The translations under genes were made by a program, and so were the position numbers. Under the pieces are notes generated by a model. The model did not search any database, was not told the origin of the DNA, and was given only the letters and a program-made list of their open reading frames with translations. From Psilocybe azurescens (lineage: Eukaryota > Basidiomycota > Agaricomycetes > Agaricales > Agrocybaceae), in the NCBI GenBank assembly GCA_023853785.1, contig JAJIRX010000570.1, positions 310,001-374,000 of the forward strand: a DNA stretch of 64,000 nucleotides, written 5' to 3'. Below, one piece after another: positions 25,801-36,665 of the stretch; the first letter of the stretch is position 1; each line of letters starts with the position of its first letter.

Positions 25801-27896
25801 TTACGGGTTAAATAGAAAAAGATTTAATATTCACCATCAGAAGACTCCTCCTCAGCTTTCGATCCCAGGTCACTTTCTTTCGGTGCGGAATGTGTATTTC
25901 CCAGATAAGGAGAAGGATCCACTTTATGCTCTGTTTCGGGCACGGCAACCGGAGTTGTTGAAGAAGGAATAAACTTGGCAGGGTCAAGAGGAGGCGAGCG
26001 AGTCTCTTGAGCAGGTGGGCTTATGGGCGCGGGAGGACGAGGGGCAAGGGGATTGATTCCGCCCATCTTCCCAATTCGATCCGCGATACGTTTCTTACGT
26101 GCCTCCTCTTCTGCTGCGTCTTCCTCTTCGTCTGCTTCCAAGGCCTCGGGAACGTTTACAACCTCTTCTTTATGATGTGCTCTCGTCACATCGTCCTCGT
26201 GTAATGCATGGGGCGAAGAATGCAAAACGGGAACTGCAGGAGAATCTGTGGTGATGGCTGCGGCCTCGATCTCATCATCAGGGACAATGTCTTGTCCAGA
26301 GGACAAAGATGAAGGACGAGGCGAACGAATGCCACTTACTTCCTCGGTCAAAGTTGAAGTAGCTAAAGGAGAGTCGAGATAAACCGATGAAGCTGATTCG
26401 TTTTCTCTCGATTCGGGAACGTCCTCAAGTTTGGAAACATCTTCGGACTCTGTGTCATCAAGCATCCTCGGGTCTTTGTGCTCGATGATTTTAACAGCTT
26501 CTTCAATTAGAGCGGGTTGCTCTGTCTTGCCAGTAGGTTCATCCAAGGATGGCATTGAATTATCAGTCTCAGCAGCATCGTTGGTAGCTTTCTCTGTGTG
26601 ACCGGCCTCGACATGGGCATCGGGGACTTTCTTCACGTTGGATCCCTCAGCAGGAGTATGAACAGGCTCTTCAGCCTTCTCCTCAGGTACATCAGAGCCG
26701 GGAAGAGTTGGAGTTTTCGCAGGTTTCTTGCGAGGGGGCCCAGCTCGTCGAGGAACACTTGGGATGGGCATTGAAGTTGGGTTTCGTGAAGAGTGTGAAT
26801 CTGTGGTCTCGGACGAAAGAATAGACGCAGCTTCTGAAGTCTTTCGTGTAGGGACAATTTCTAATCACGACATAAACACACAGGAAAGGGTAGCAATAAC
26901 ATTGGGTGATTAGAAATTCACCTGGAGATTTGCTGACTTCAGCTTCAGCTCGGTCTTGAATTGAGGCATCGGAAGGTGGCGAAGCAACAATTTCTAATAC
27001 TCGTCAATTTTTTGTCCAATAGGTGCATATATTCACTCACCAGTGGCAACGAGAGAAGGTGAAACATGCCCTTCCGCAGACTTTGAAGCTTCAGAGCTAG
27101 CGGCATCGCCAACCGCCGGCTCTTCGACAGTCTTGATTTCCTCCTTTTTGGGAGCGGGCGGCTCCTCCTGGGTGGGTCTTCGGACTGGTTTTTGCCGATA
27201 ACAGGAGGAGCCATACCAACTCTGGCACCTCCTAATCGAGCCATACGAGCCGCAATAGCAGCCCGACGCTGCCTTTCCTCATCTTGAGGGTCAACCGCAG
27301 CTGGTTCACCCTCCTGTTCACCCTCCTGAACTGGGGCAGGCGCAGCAGACTCATCTTGGACATCGGGTGTCGACGCATTGTCAACGATCTCATGGGATTT
27401 CACAGAAACGGGGGGCGATAACGTTCTCTCGACCGCTGCAGCGACTGCAGCGGTGGTATGTTCTCCTGCATGATCGTCGTCATCAGCTGGGGCGTGCACG
27501 ACGGGCGGGGGCTTCCACTTGGGTTTCTCAACAGCAGGCTTGGGGGCAGTGGGGGCGCCGGGGCCCCAAACGCACCCTTTCCTTGCAAAGCGGCCATGCG
27601 ATCTTTCAAACTGCCCGCCTTGGTGATGCTCTCCTTCGCATCCGAGGCGGACATGCCCCCACTTTCGAAGCACTCGAAGATGCATGGTCTGTGCTCGCCA
27701 CCGCCGATGCTGATGCCGATGGGGACGAGGGTGGAGAAGGAACTTTGGGCTTCCACGATCCAAAGCCTGCTGGTTTAGGACGAGGTGCGGGTGCTGGTGC
27801 TGAAGGTGCCGCAGTCGCCGTCTTCTCAAAGGCAGCGATCCTGTCACGCAAAGAGCCCGGCTTTGGCTTTGGCGGCTGCGAAGGTTGATCAGACAT
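22883..27896 (-). CDS. BBC1: BBC1/AIM3-like actin-patch scaffold protein
   Basis: Long Pro-rich protein starting MSDQPSQPPKPKPGSLRDRI at 27896. A motif like IAxRMAKLGGxRxG occurs four times: IAARMARLGGARVG (27.2 kb), IADRIGKMGGINP (26.0 kb), IAAKLATMGGMRIG (24.3 kb) and IAERMAKLGGIRFG (24.5 kb). The C-terminus (23.5-22.9 kb) has the conserved BBC1/AIM3 domain: DLMALWGRVGVQVCEVAT, TLIGDGSYAGFV, GYTVYVQNGPAVV and PGDVVEIHDAKLKGHKG. It ends GIVKVYRVLDA after a last 24-nt exon. Family members organise cortical actin patches and restrain Arp2/3 activation during endocytosis. I see no N-terminal SH3. The frame changes at homopolymers 27656-27660, 27542-27555 and 27189-27193, near 25290-25305, and at 23655-23658; adding one base restores frame at each. 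Sequencing error is more likely than decay. Confidence 0.78.
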
Positions 27897-28338
27897 CGAG
27901 CAACCGAAATTCGAATTGTATCGCTTGTGGTGGTGGTTTGGACTGTGAAGCACGACCCCTCGATCTGAGACGGTCGCAATTCATATTCGACCACGCGTTG
28001 AGCCCTTCCCACGCCCTCGCCCCTAAATAGCTCGAGCCTCGAACCGTAACAAAGTAACCATCCCCCACTAAAAACTATGCCCGCTTTCATGAGTACAACA
28101 CACTGTGCTGCGTGAACAAGGTAGAGCTTGAATGCTTAGAGCATCAAATTTCAAGCAGCCTCTACATGAAATCTACTTGTTAGATTAGATCACACTGGTC
28201 TATATTTAACTACAGTGACCAGCATCGAGTTATTTATCGTAGAACAACTATGTGTACATTCAATCCCATATATATCCGGGTGCGTCAATCTTGAACTACT
28301 TTGCCTTTTCGTTTGTTATTCCGGTCGAAACTACCTCG
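27897..28338. other. BBC1-like promoter and left edge of the duplication
   Basis: Upstream region of the BBC1-like gene. A 23-bp string at 27965-27987 recurs exactly at 31226-31248, just after the first duplicated unit. No gene is recognised. Confidence 0.5.
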
Positions 28339-29869
28339 TCAGTATATTTGTGGAAAGGGCGTGACACCGCCCCCAGATGCATTCTTTCGCATCATCCAAA
28401 AAGGTCCTACGAGCATACGTTAAACTATATAAGTGATTGCAACGCAGACTCTGAAATCCGGACGACGTACCAACAGGATCATCATTATCATGGAAAAATG
28501 TCGTCCAAGATCCAAGCACCCCGAAATTGGAGCGCACTCCTCCGACTTGAATACCTTCCCAACTTCAACAAATTGAGTATACGAGGACGCGATATCGTAT
28601 TGTGACTCCATACCTCCAAATGCAGCTCCCTTGTTCTCCCGATACCTTTAGAAAGGGGATGATTATTGGGAAATTGGTCTTGTAATAAAGTACAACGCAC
28701 GAAATGCCATTGGATTTGATTATCCTTCGTCATTTTGACATGCCCTATCATTGTCGAATTCGAAGGAGCCTGCATTTCACCAAAGAAATGAATCTCAGGC
28801 CGCGTCGGATGTTCTGGGTCTGGTCTTGTTCGCGTAACATGAAGGGTAACCCCTAAAGAGCGAAATTCTTCGCGGAAATCAGGGTCTTCAAACATAGAGT
28901 AATCCACCTGCTTTTCCTAATTCACGTGGTTGCAACTGGAGTAATTTTTGTCAATTAATAACACGTACATTGGCTTCATTGAACCTGTAGAATGGTCAGT
29001 ACACAGTTGTAGCAGTGTCTTAAAGACTGACTCAATAGATCTCGGTGGGCATAGAAACAAAACGACATGCTCCAGGGACCCGCAACACCCGCCCAGTCGC
29101 TTTCTTCATCCAGCACGACTTCAGGCGGGATCGTAGATTGTATGAATGGCAAGCTCAGAGGGAAAATCGGGAATTTGAACTCTGCTTCGTCCTGCAGATC
29201 CACCAAATGCATCGAGACGACGTGGTGTATCGCTTGCATGTGCTCCCAATTCACCTCTCCCGTCGAGAAGAAGGGGCCGTATTCGGTCTCGGGGCGATAA
29301 TTGGGCAAGGAATACACGAATACGCGCGAATTGACCCTCTTGTATGCTTTCGCGTCGTCGGTCGTGATGCCGTAGTACGTGTGCAGACGTCCGGTGAGCT
29401 GCCGTTCGGTAACGTCCTTCCCCTCTCTGCTCTCCAGTCGATCTAGGAATCCCGCTCCAAGCATCACAGCGACCCAGACAAGATTCATAGACACATCACC
29501 AAACGGCGTTAGCGGAGGAACGTTACACACGAGATGAAGAAGAGTCTTCAACGTTTCTTTCAGCTCTCCTGGCTTCAGGATCGCGAACCCGTCGTCCGCC
29601 GTGACGACGCTCCTCATACGTATTATGCGCTGTAGGTCGTCTCTCCATGCAATCGGCTTACGTGCTGGAGTTCCATCGTGCGATATGCATTGTCTTGGGT
29701 CGTCAAATGGCTGCATGAGATAGACCTCGCGCCATAGTTTGGAGTACTCAGCAAAATAAATGAGATTTCGAAGACTTGTGCACGTTTGAGCGCACTGTGC
29801 GACTTCGATGGGATCGCAATAGATGAGGACATTTTCGATGAGTTCAACTGGGAGATCTGTGAATGACAT
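28339..29869 (-). CDS. F-box protein, copy A
   Basis: Starts MSFTDLPVELIENVLIYCDP, a clear F-box (LPxELxxxIL-type) followed by ACTSLR-like residues. F-box proteins link substrates to SCF ubiquitin ligases through SKP1. The body is a family I know only as repeated hypothetical proteins in Agaricomycetes: TPFGDVSMNLVWVAVMLG, YGPFFSTGEVNW, then a C-terminal half with DYSMFEDPDFREEFRSLGV, PEIHFFGEMQAP, IQVGGVRSNFGVLGSWTT and FFHDNDDPVG. The spliced end reads PFWMMRKNASGGGV and stops at 28339. At least five introns are needed, including one leaving a 17-nt exon (encoding RFNEAN) near 28975. The copy is readable throughout. A near-identical paralogue lies at 33.8-35.3 kb. Confidence 0.82.
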
Positions 29870-30253
29870 AGCGAGTTCTTGTGCACAGAGGATTCTGTGA
29901 AGCGAAGATGATTAAGCCCGGCCCATGGAACACTGGAATTGTCATAGGTCCCAGGCCGTTGCACTACGTAATGATGCAAAGGCACAACGACAATGTTCGG
30001 CTCTTCCTCACAAGTCACATGTGTACAGAGATAAGATTGCCGAGGCGCTGCTTGGTCGGTCTTTGGAGCTTGGAAGCAAACCAAAATGGACTCTCAAAAC
30101 CAAAATGGACTCTCAGCAAACTCTCAGCAAACTCTCTATCCGCGCAGCCCCCGCTGATGATTGTGCTTTTTATTACCAGGCTAACCGGTTCTTCTACTTC
30201 TCGCATGTAGACATAATACAACGTAACAATGAGGCCGATTTTCAGGCATCACG
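29870..30253. other. F-box A upstream region
   Basis: Probable promoter and 5' UTR of F-box copy A, duplicated as part of unit A. It contains a short directly repeated string (CTCAGCAAACTCT-type) near 30115-30135. No gene is supported. Confidence 0.4.
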
Positions 30254-31021
30254 CTAGAAAAGCATTGAAGAGTAAAACAGAAAGACCAACTCGACCACTC
30301 TAGGACTATACATGTACTGTCTGCAATACTTTGAGACTCTCGGAACTCTCCAGCTGGGAAATAACGCGGACACTCTCTTCGGGATAACTACATCCAATTC
30401 TATGGAATCGTCGCGGGCTACTCTCCAAGAAAGAATCGACGTTCTATCTGTAATATCCGATACAAACCCACCAAACTCCAACGAAACTTCAAAGTCGGTT
30501 TCTGGTAGTTTTCCTGCTAGCGCCCATTGCTAGAGTAAATTAACCAGAGCTGGACGGGCATCTCGGAGTTTGACGTTTTACATATCCGCCCAGGGACCCG
30601 AGAACCCTCATCACCTCTGCCCACGATCCATGTTTCTCTTGAGATTCCATGTGCGAAACTGACAGAAAAAGAATATCTCTACCATCGGAGCCGCAGATAC
30701 TTCGCACAGATATGACTTGATACGAGGATGACTGGTCAGTGTCGGTGACGTCATCACACAATTTAAAAGTTATGAGAATCAGAGTGTGGTTGTCGCTTTT
30801 TAATTTGTTGTAGACAATGGATTGATTCCGAAGAAATCTGTAAGTAATGAAGGTAGACCAAATTGGCAGCTTGAAACCCCTGACGGTGTCAATGTTACTG
30901 AATAACTTTTGTGTAGACTATTTTTGGATGCGGCACCGTCTTTAATCCACATTTTCCATGTGCTCCATTTCGCGCCCTTTACCCTTGTCGCGTCCCAGAT
31001 AACATCTACGCATGCCTTCAT
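30254..31021 (-). CDS. Hypothetical protein, copy A (exon structure unresolved)
   Basis: Minus-strand coding-like blocks in order: MKACVDVIWDATRVKGAKW with KMWIKDGAASKNS (31.0-30.9 kb), then LKSDNHTLILITFKLCDDVT with SICGSDGRDILF (30.8-30.65 kb), then EVSLEFGGFVSDITDR with RVARDDSIELDVV (30.5-30.35 kb). The blocks are separated by plausible introns, but the phases do not agree at two junctions. The copy in unit B differs by one-base indels at the same places. Either the gene is decaying or the consensus has errors. I recognise no domain. Confidence 0.4.
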
Positions 31022-31188
31022 TGTGGGAAGAGGAGCTGCTTTGGCGGGTCCGACTCACCATTGACATACGAAGAAGACTGGAAATATCTTTCCGTCGACA
31101 CCACCTTCAAAAGCAGATCGATATCATCGGAGCAATTCCACAACCCAGTCAAAGCTTTGCTTGAACCCTGAACTCAAGCACGTTTATA

Positions 31189-31251
31189 ATGGATTTTAAC
31201 TTCGTCGATCCAAGTAGAGGAAGAACTGAGACGGTCGCAATTCATATTTGA
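31189..31251 (+). pseudogene. Orphan copy of the ABC-3 start
   Basis: The ATG and following codons ([12 protein letters not shown]) match the first 37 bases of ABC-3 at 36666. The match stops at 31225 and the frame then runs into unrelated DNA and ends at TGA 31251. It marks the right breakpoint of unit A inside what was an ABC transporter coding exon. Confidence 0.8.
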
Positions 31252-31367
31252 ATTTTGACCACGCAGCCTTTGTCCCCGCCCGAGCTGTTAATCACGTGAC
31301 CTATTGCTGGTGAATCGAAGTCGTTGACAATAAACATTCTTCACTCCTTACGTTTCAGTCCTCAGCT

Positions 31368-33608
31368 ATGTCACTCTCACTCAACTGCATCTTTCTTGGT
31401 GACGACCGGGTCTTCGCTATCGATATTCCAAAGACCGCCAAAGTCAGTGTCCTCCAAAAGTTAATCAAAGAGGACAACCCGTCGTCTTTGCATAACATTG
31501 ATGTAAAGAATATCGACCTGTGGCACGTCTCCTTTCCCCTCGACGATCTTGGGACGACGACAAAACTAGAAAATATTAATCTTGACGACTACCAAAGGTT
31601 GGTGCCACATAAGAAAATAACCGCATTTTTCACGGATGTCGCGGATGATTTGCTTCATGTTATTGTAAAGGTGCCAGGTACGTCCATACAATCTTCCTTT
31701 GGAATCACATCTAATACTTTGAAAGATGCTCAAACGGCTGTGGCCCTTGATCCTACGCAACTTTTTTCACTCAATTATTTCATTCTTGGCGACGACCCCA
31801 ACCAGTACTTCATTGTCGATATTCCAAAGACTGCCAGTGTTGGTGCCCTCCAAAAGTTAATCAAAGAGGACAACCCATCGTCTTTTGCATAACGTCGATG
31901 TGAAGAACATCGCCATGTGGAGCATCTCCTTTCCTATCGACGATCTTCCTTCGAAGAATCCCCCAGCTGTTGGACCAAAGTTGAGAGTGGAAAAGACATT
32001 GTCAGACGTGTTTCCCTCAAAGCTTGACACCAGTTGTATCCATGTCGTTGTACGTGTTCCGGGCCAAGGTGAGTATTATATTGACTCTAGTTTGACTATA
32101 CTCATATCCATCAAGGCCCACCCTCTCCTAGCTCAGGGCCACCGCCATCTGCATATAAAGCTGCAGTCACACCTCTCACCCCATTAGGTCAGGACCGACA
32201 CAGATTCTTAAGCCAGCGAAAGTCTGAAGCTCCTTCGAATGGTGGGAATCCTCAAACATTCCTCAGTAACCAAAACAAAGAAGACGCATACATTCCATGC
32301 AATCGACCCTACAGTTCCCACACGGCATTTCCGCTGAGTCTCCTCCATCCCATATTTGGAGCATATGTCGATGATGCCGAGAACTATGTTCCAACGCCTG
32401 ATGACGTTCAATTCTTTCTTGCATTCAAGGGGGCTATGGCAAATATCTACAAAAAGGAGAACGAACGACAGAACACTCTCCTGGATATATTTGAAGACCA
32501 CAACATGTCCATAAAGCCGATGGGGATTGGTAAATTCATGACAGATGGTGATCTATCAGCTGGTCACTTCAGATTTTTGATCGCTGAAATCAAGAATGAA
32601 ATCGGGTCCAGCGCTACTGAACCATTTTTCAGGCCATCCTCTACTTCCTCGAGGCAACGCGTACCCTTGCCCCTGGAAATCCTAATTCTGTTCTACCATG
32701 CATAATTGTACTCATTTTTGGTGAGTCATCCTTTTGTAATACCAGCTTCATTTGTATCCTATACCATTCAGGACCTTACGTTGCATTCGCTGGTGCTGCA
32801 TGGACCGATCGTCCAACTGTGCAGATGCTGTCCTCTGCCATCCCATGTCATTACCAAAATACTGATATCAAGATGGAGAGCATGCTAATGGGCCATCTTG
32901 GAGCTCTCCGACGTGCAATTAATTCTCTAGATGCTTATTATCAGGAATATCGCAATGGTCAATCTGCACGCTGTAATGCAAGATATCCCTATCCAACCTG
33001 TTATAAAGCCCAGGATGGTTTGGAAAGGCACTTCATATACATTTCTCATCTGAAGGGCCGCAACCTGTTCTTTGGTCATATGTGCGTCGACGACACTCCA
33101 ATCTGCATTAAATTTGTTCCTCGCTATTGCCAAAAGGCCATGAATTTCTTGCTGCAAAAGGCTTGGCACCAACACTCCGTGCTGTCCAGCGCCTCCCTGG
33201 AGGATTATACATGGTTGTAATGGACGACATCAGCGAGAAGTACACCAGCTTGTTCAATTATATTCAAGGCGACCAGGATTTGCTGTCAGATAAGCACGCC
33301 GGTGCTCGCAACTCTTTTTGGAGAAAGTCAGACACTGTTTGCAGCAATTCCACGAAGCCGGCTTTGTGCATGGGGATATGCGCGATACGAACATTATGGT
33401 GAATAAAGGTGGCTTTGATGATGGTCCCTTTCTGGTGGTGGATTTTGATTATTGTGGTGATGTAAATGAGGTACGATATCCCCTCGATTTAAATACCACA
33501 TCTGTCCGTCGACCGCAGGGGGCTACTGGTGGGGCAGTTATTAAGATGGAACATGACATGGATATGTTGGATTACATCTGGGTACCTCAGCTGGTAGCGA
33601 TTGTGTAG
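31368..33608 (+). CDS. Crinkler-header protein kinase-like protein with two header domains
   Basis: The N-terminus is a Crinkler (CRN) header: SLNCIFLGDDRVFAIDIPK, LQKLIKEDNPSS, DLWHVSFPLDDL and LHVIVKVPG. A second header follows: LNYFILGDDPNQYFIVDIPK, LQKLIKEDNPSS, SISFPIDDLPSK and VVVRVPGQG. A Pro-rich hinge (PPSPSSGPPPS) and a middle region follow. The C-terminal kinase-like lobe has HGDMRDTNIMV (catalytic-loop type) and VVDFDYCG (DFG-position type). CRN headers are known from oomycete and fungal secreted or nuclear effector-like proteins; whether this one is secreted is unknown, and I see no clear signal peptide. Frame breaks sit in homopolymers at 31883-31886, 32625-32629, 33132-33135 and 33315-33319. 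The gene is therefore either broken or mis-called; I treat it as a probable gene of unproven integrity. Confidence 0.7.
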
Positions 33609-33781
33609 TCAATTGTGACCAATCTGTGTAACTTACCATGAAATTGTATGCACTTGCGGTCTTCAAATCTGATCTTTTATCGTAAAACAACTATGTGTAC
33701 ATTCGATCCCACGTATATCCCTGTGCATCAATTTTGAACTACTTTGCTTTTTCGTTTGTTATTCCGGTCGAAACTACCTCG

Positions 33782-35312
33782 TCAGTATATTTGTGGAAAG
33801 GGCGTGACACCGCCCCCAGATGCATTCTTTCGCATCATCCAAAAAGGTCCTGCGAGCATACGTTAAACTATATAAGTGATTGCAACGCAGCCCTAAAATC
33901 CGGACGACGTACCAACAGGATCATCATTATCATGGAAAACTGTCGTCCAAGATCCAAGTACCCCGAAATTAGAGCGTACTCCTCCGACTTGAATACCTTC
34001 CGAGCTTCAACAAATTGAGTATACGAGGACGCGACATTGTAATGTGACTGCACACCTCCAAATGCCACTTCCTTGTTCTCCCGATACCTTTAGAAAGGGG
34101 ATAATTATTGGGAAATTGGTCTTGTAATAAAGTACAACGCACGAAATGCCATTGGATTTGATTATCCTTCGTCATTTTGACATGCCCTATCATTGTCGAA
34201 TTCGAAGGAGCCTGCATTTCACCAAAGAAATGAATCTCAGGCCGCGTCGGATGTTCTGGGTCTGGTCTTGTTCGCGTAACATGAAGGGTAACCCCTAAAG
34301 AGCGAAATTCTTCGCGGAAATCAGGGTCTTCAAACATAGAGTAATCCACCTGCTTTTCCTAATTGACGTAGTTTCAACTGGAGTAATTTTTGTCAATTAA
34401 TAACACGTACATTGGCTTCATTGAACCCTGTAGAATGGTCAGTACATAGTTGTAGCAGTGTCTTAAAGACTGACTCAATAGATCTCGGTGGTCACAGAAA
34501 CAAAACGACACGCTCCATGGACCCGCAACACCCGCCCAGTCGCTCTCTTCATCCAGCACGACTTCAGGCGGGATCGTAGATTGTATGAATGGCAAGCTCA
34601 GAGGGAAAATCGGGAATTTGAACTCTGCTTCGTCCTGCAGATCCACCAAATGCATCGAAACGACGTGGTGTATCGCTTGCATGTGCTCCCAATTCACCTC
34701 TCCCGTCGAGAAGAAGGGGCCGTATTCGGTCTCGGGGCGATAATTGGGCAAGGAATACACGAATACGCGCGAGTTGACCCTCTTGTATGCTTTCGCGTCG
34801 TCGGTCGTGATACCGTAGTACGTGTGCAGACGTCCGGTGAGCTGCCGTTCGGTAACGTCCTTCCCCTCTCTGCTCTCCAGTCGATCTAGGAATCCCGCTC
34901 CAAGCATCACAGCGACCCAGACAAGATTCATAGACACATCACCAAACGGCGTTAGCGAAGGAACGTTACACACGAGATGGAGAAGGGTCTTCAACGTTTC
35001 TTTCAGCTCTCCTGGCTTCAGGATCGCGAACCCGTCGTCCGCCGTGATGACGCTCCTCATACGTATTATGCGCTGTAGTTCGTCTCTCCACGCAATCGGC
35101 TCGCGTGCTGGAGTTCCATCGTGCGATATGCATTGTCTTGGGTCGTCAAACGGCTGCATGAGATAGAGCTCGCGCCATAATTTGGAGTCCTCGGCAAAAT
35201 AAATGAGATTTCGAAGACTTGTGCACGTTTGAGCGCACTGTGCGACTTCGATGGGATCGCAATAGATGAGGACATTTTCGATGAGTTCAACTGGGAGATC
35301 TGTGAATGACAT
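33782..35312 (-). CDS. F-box protein, copy B
   Basis: Paralogue of the 28.3-29.9 kb F-box gene with the same exon plan and only scattered changes (for example AEDSKLWRELYL for AEYSKLWREVYL). The F-box is MSFTDLPVELIENVLIY. Near the C-terminus it has the serine-rich SSEG form before IQVGG and TTVFHD, which looks more ancestral than copy A. One extra G at the acceptor of the 17-nt exon (near 34426-34428) would shift the frame and stop translation early, so this copy is either inactive or carries a consensus error. The role would be substrate recognition in an SCF ligase, as for copy A. Confidence 0.75.
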
Positions 35313-35735
35313 AGTGAGTTCTTGTGCACAGAGGATTCTGTGAAGCGAGGATGATTAAGCCCGGCCCAGGGAACACTGGAATTGTCATAGATCCCAGGCC
35401 GTTGCACTACGTAATGATGCAAAGACACAATGTTCGGCTCTTCCTCACAAGTCACGTGTGTACAGAGATAAGATTGCCGAGGTGCTGCTTGGTCTTTGGA
35501 ACTTGGAAGCAAACCAAAATGGACTCTCAGCAAACTCTCAGCAAACTCTCAGTATCCGCGCAGCCCGCGTTTATGATTGTGCTTTTTATTACCAGGCTAA
35601 CCAGCTCTTCTACTTCTCGCGTGTAGACATAATACAACGTAACAATGAGGCCGATTTTCAGGCATCACGCTAGAATAAAAGCATTGAAGAGTAAAACAGA
35701 AAGAGACAAACTCGACCACTCTAGTAAGACTCTAC

Positions 35736-36498
35736 ATGTACTGTCTGCACTATTCCACATCTCCCTGCCTGAAATACTGTGAGACTCTTAGAACTCTCCA
35801 GCAGGGAAATAGCGCGGATATTCTCGCCGGGATAACTACATCCAATTCTATGGAATCGTCGCGGGCTACTCTCCAAGAAAGAATCGATGTTCTATCTGTA
35901 ATATCCGATACAAACCCACCAAACTACAACGAAACTTCAAAGTCGGTTTCTGGTAGTTTTCCTGCTAGCGTCCATTGCTAGAGTAAATTAACCAGAGCTG
36001 GACGGGCATCTCGGAGTTTGACGTTTTACATATCCGCCCAGGGACCCGAGAACCCTTCATCACCTCTGCCCACGATCCATGTTTCTCTTGAGATTCCATG
36101 TGCGAAATTGACAGAAAAGAGAATATCTCTACCATCGGAGCCGCAGATACTTTGCACAGATATGACTTGATACGAGGATGACTGGTCAGTGTCGGTGACG
36201 TCATCGCACAATTTAAAAGTTATGAAAATCAGAGTGTGGTTGTCGCTTTTTAATTTGTTGTAGACAATGGATTGATTCTGAAGAAATCTGCAATGTCACC
36301 TTTTGTTCAAGCATGAGTAAGTAATGAAGGCAGAGCAAATTGGTAGCTTGAAACCCCTGACGGTGTCAATGTTACTGAATAACTTTTGTGTAGACTATTT
36401 TTGGATACGGCACCGTCTTTAATCCACATTTTCCATGTGCTCCATTTCGCGCCCTTTACCCTTGTCGCGTCCCAGATAACATCTACACATGCCTTCAT
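35736..36498 (-). CDS. Hypothetical protein, copy B (exon structure unresolved)
   Basis: Second copy of the 30.25-31.02 kb hypothetical gene, with the same start (MKACVDVIWDATRVKG) and the same internal blocks. It differs by single-base indels, including one in the SDGRDILF region that changes the downstream frame to NFAHGISRETWIVGRGD. The true frame cannot be settled from two copies alone. No domain is recognised. Confidence 0.38.
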
Positions 36499-36665
36499 TG
36501 TGGGAAGAGGAGCTGCTTTGGCGGGTCCGACTCACCATTGACATACGAAGAAGACTGGAAATATCTTTCCGTCGACACCACCTTCAAAAGCAGATCGATA
36601 TCATCGGAGCAATTCCACAACCCAGTCAAAGCTTTGCTTGAACCCTGAACTCAAGCACGTTTATA

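Larger units (their letters stand above)
28233..31225. repeat. Segmental duplication, unit A
   Basis: About 3.0 kb that aligns, in the same orientation, to 33676-36702 with high identity. It contains an F-box gene, a hypothetical gene and, at its right edge, a copy of the ABC-3 promoter and the first 37 bases of ABC-3 coding sequence. Scattered substitutions and small indels separate the copies. Confidence 0.9.

Noticed and set aside
29045..29446. Plus-strand frame antisense to the F-box gene, repeated at 34488-34889
   Set aside because: It is conserved only because the F-box exon beneath it is duplicated.
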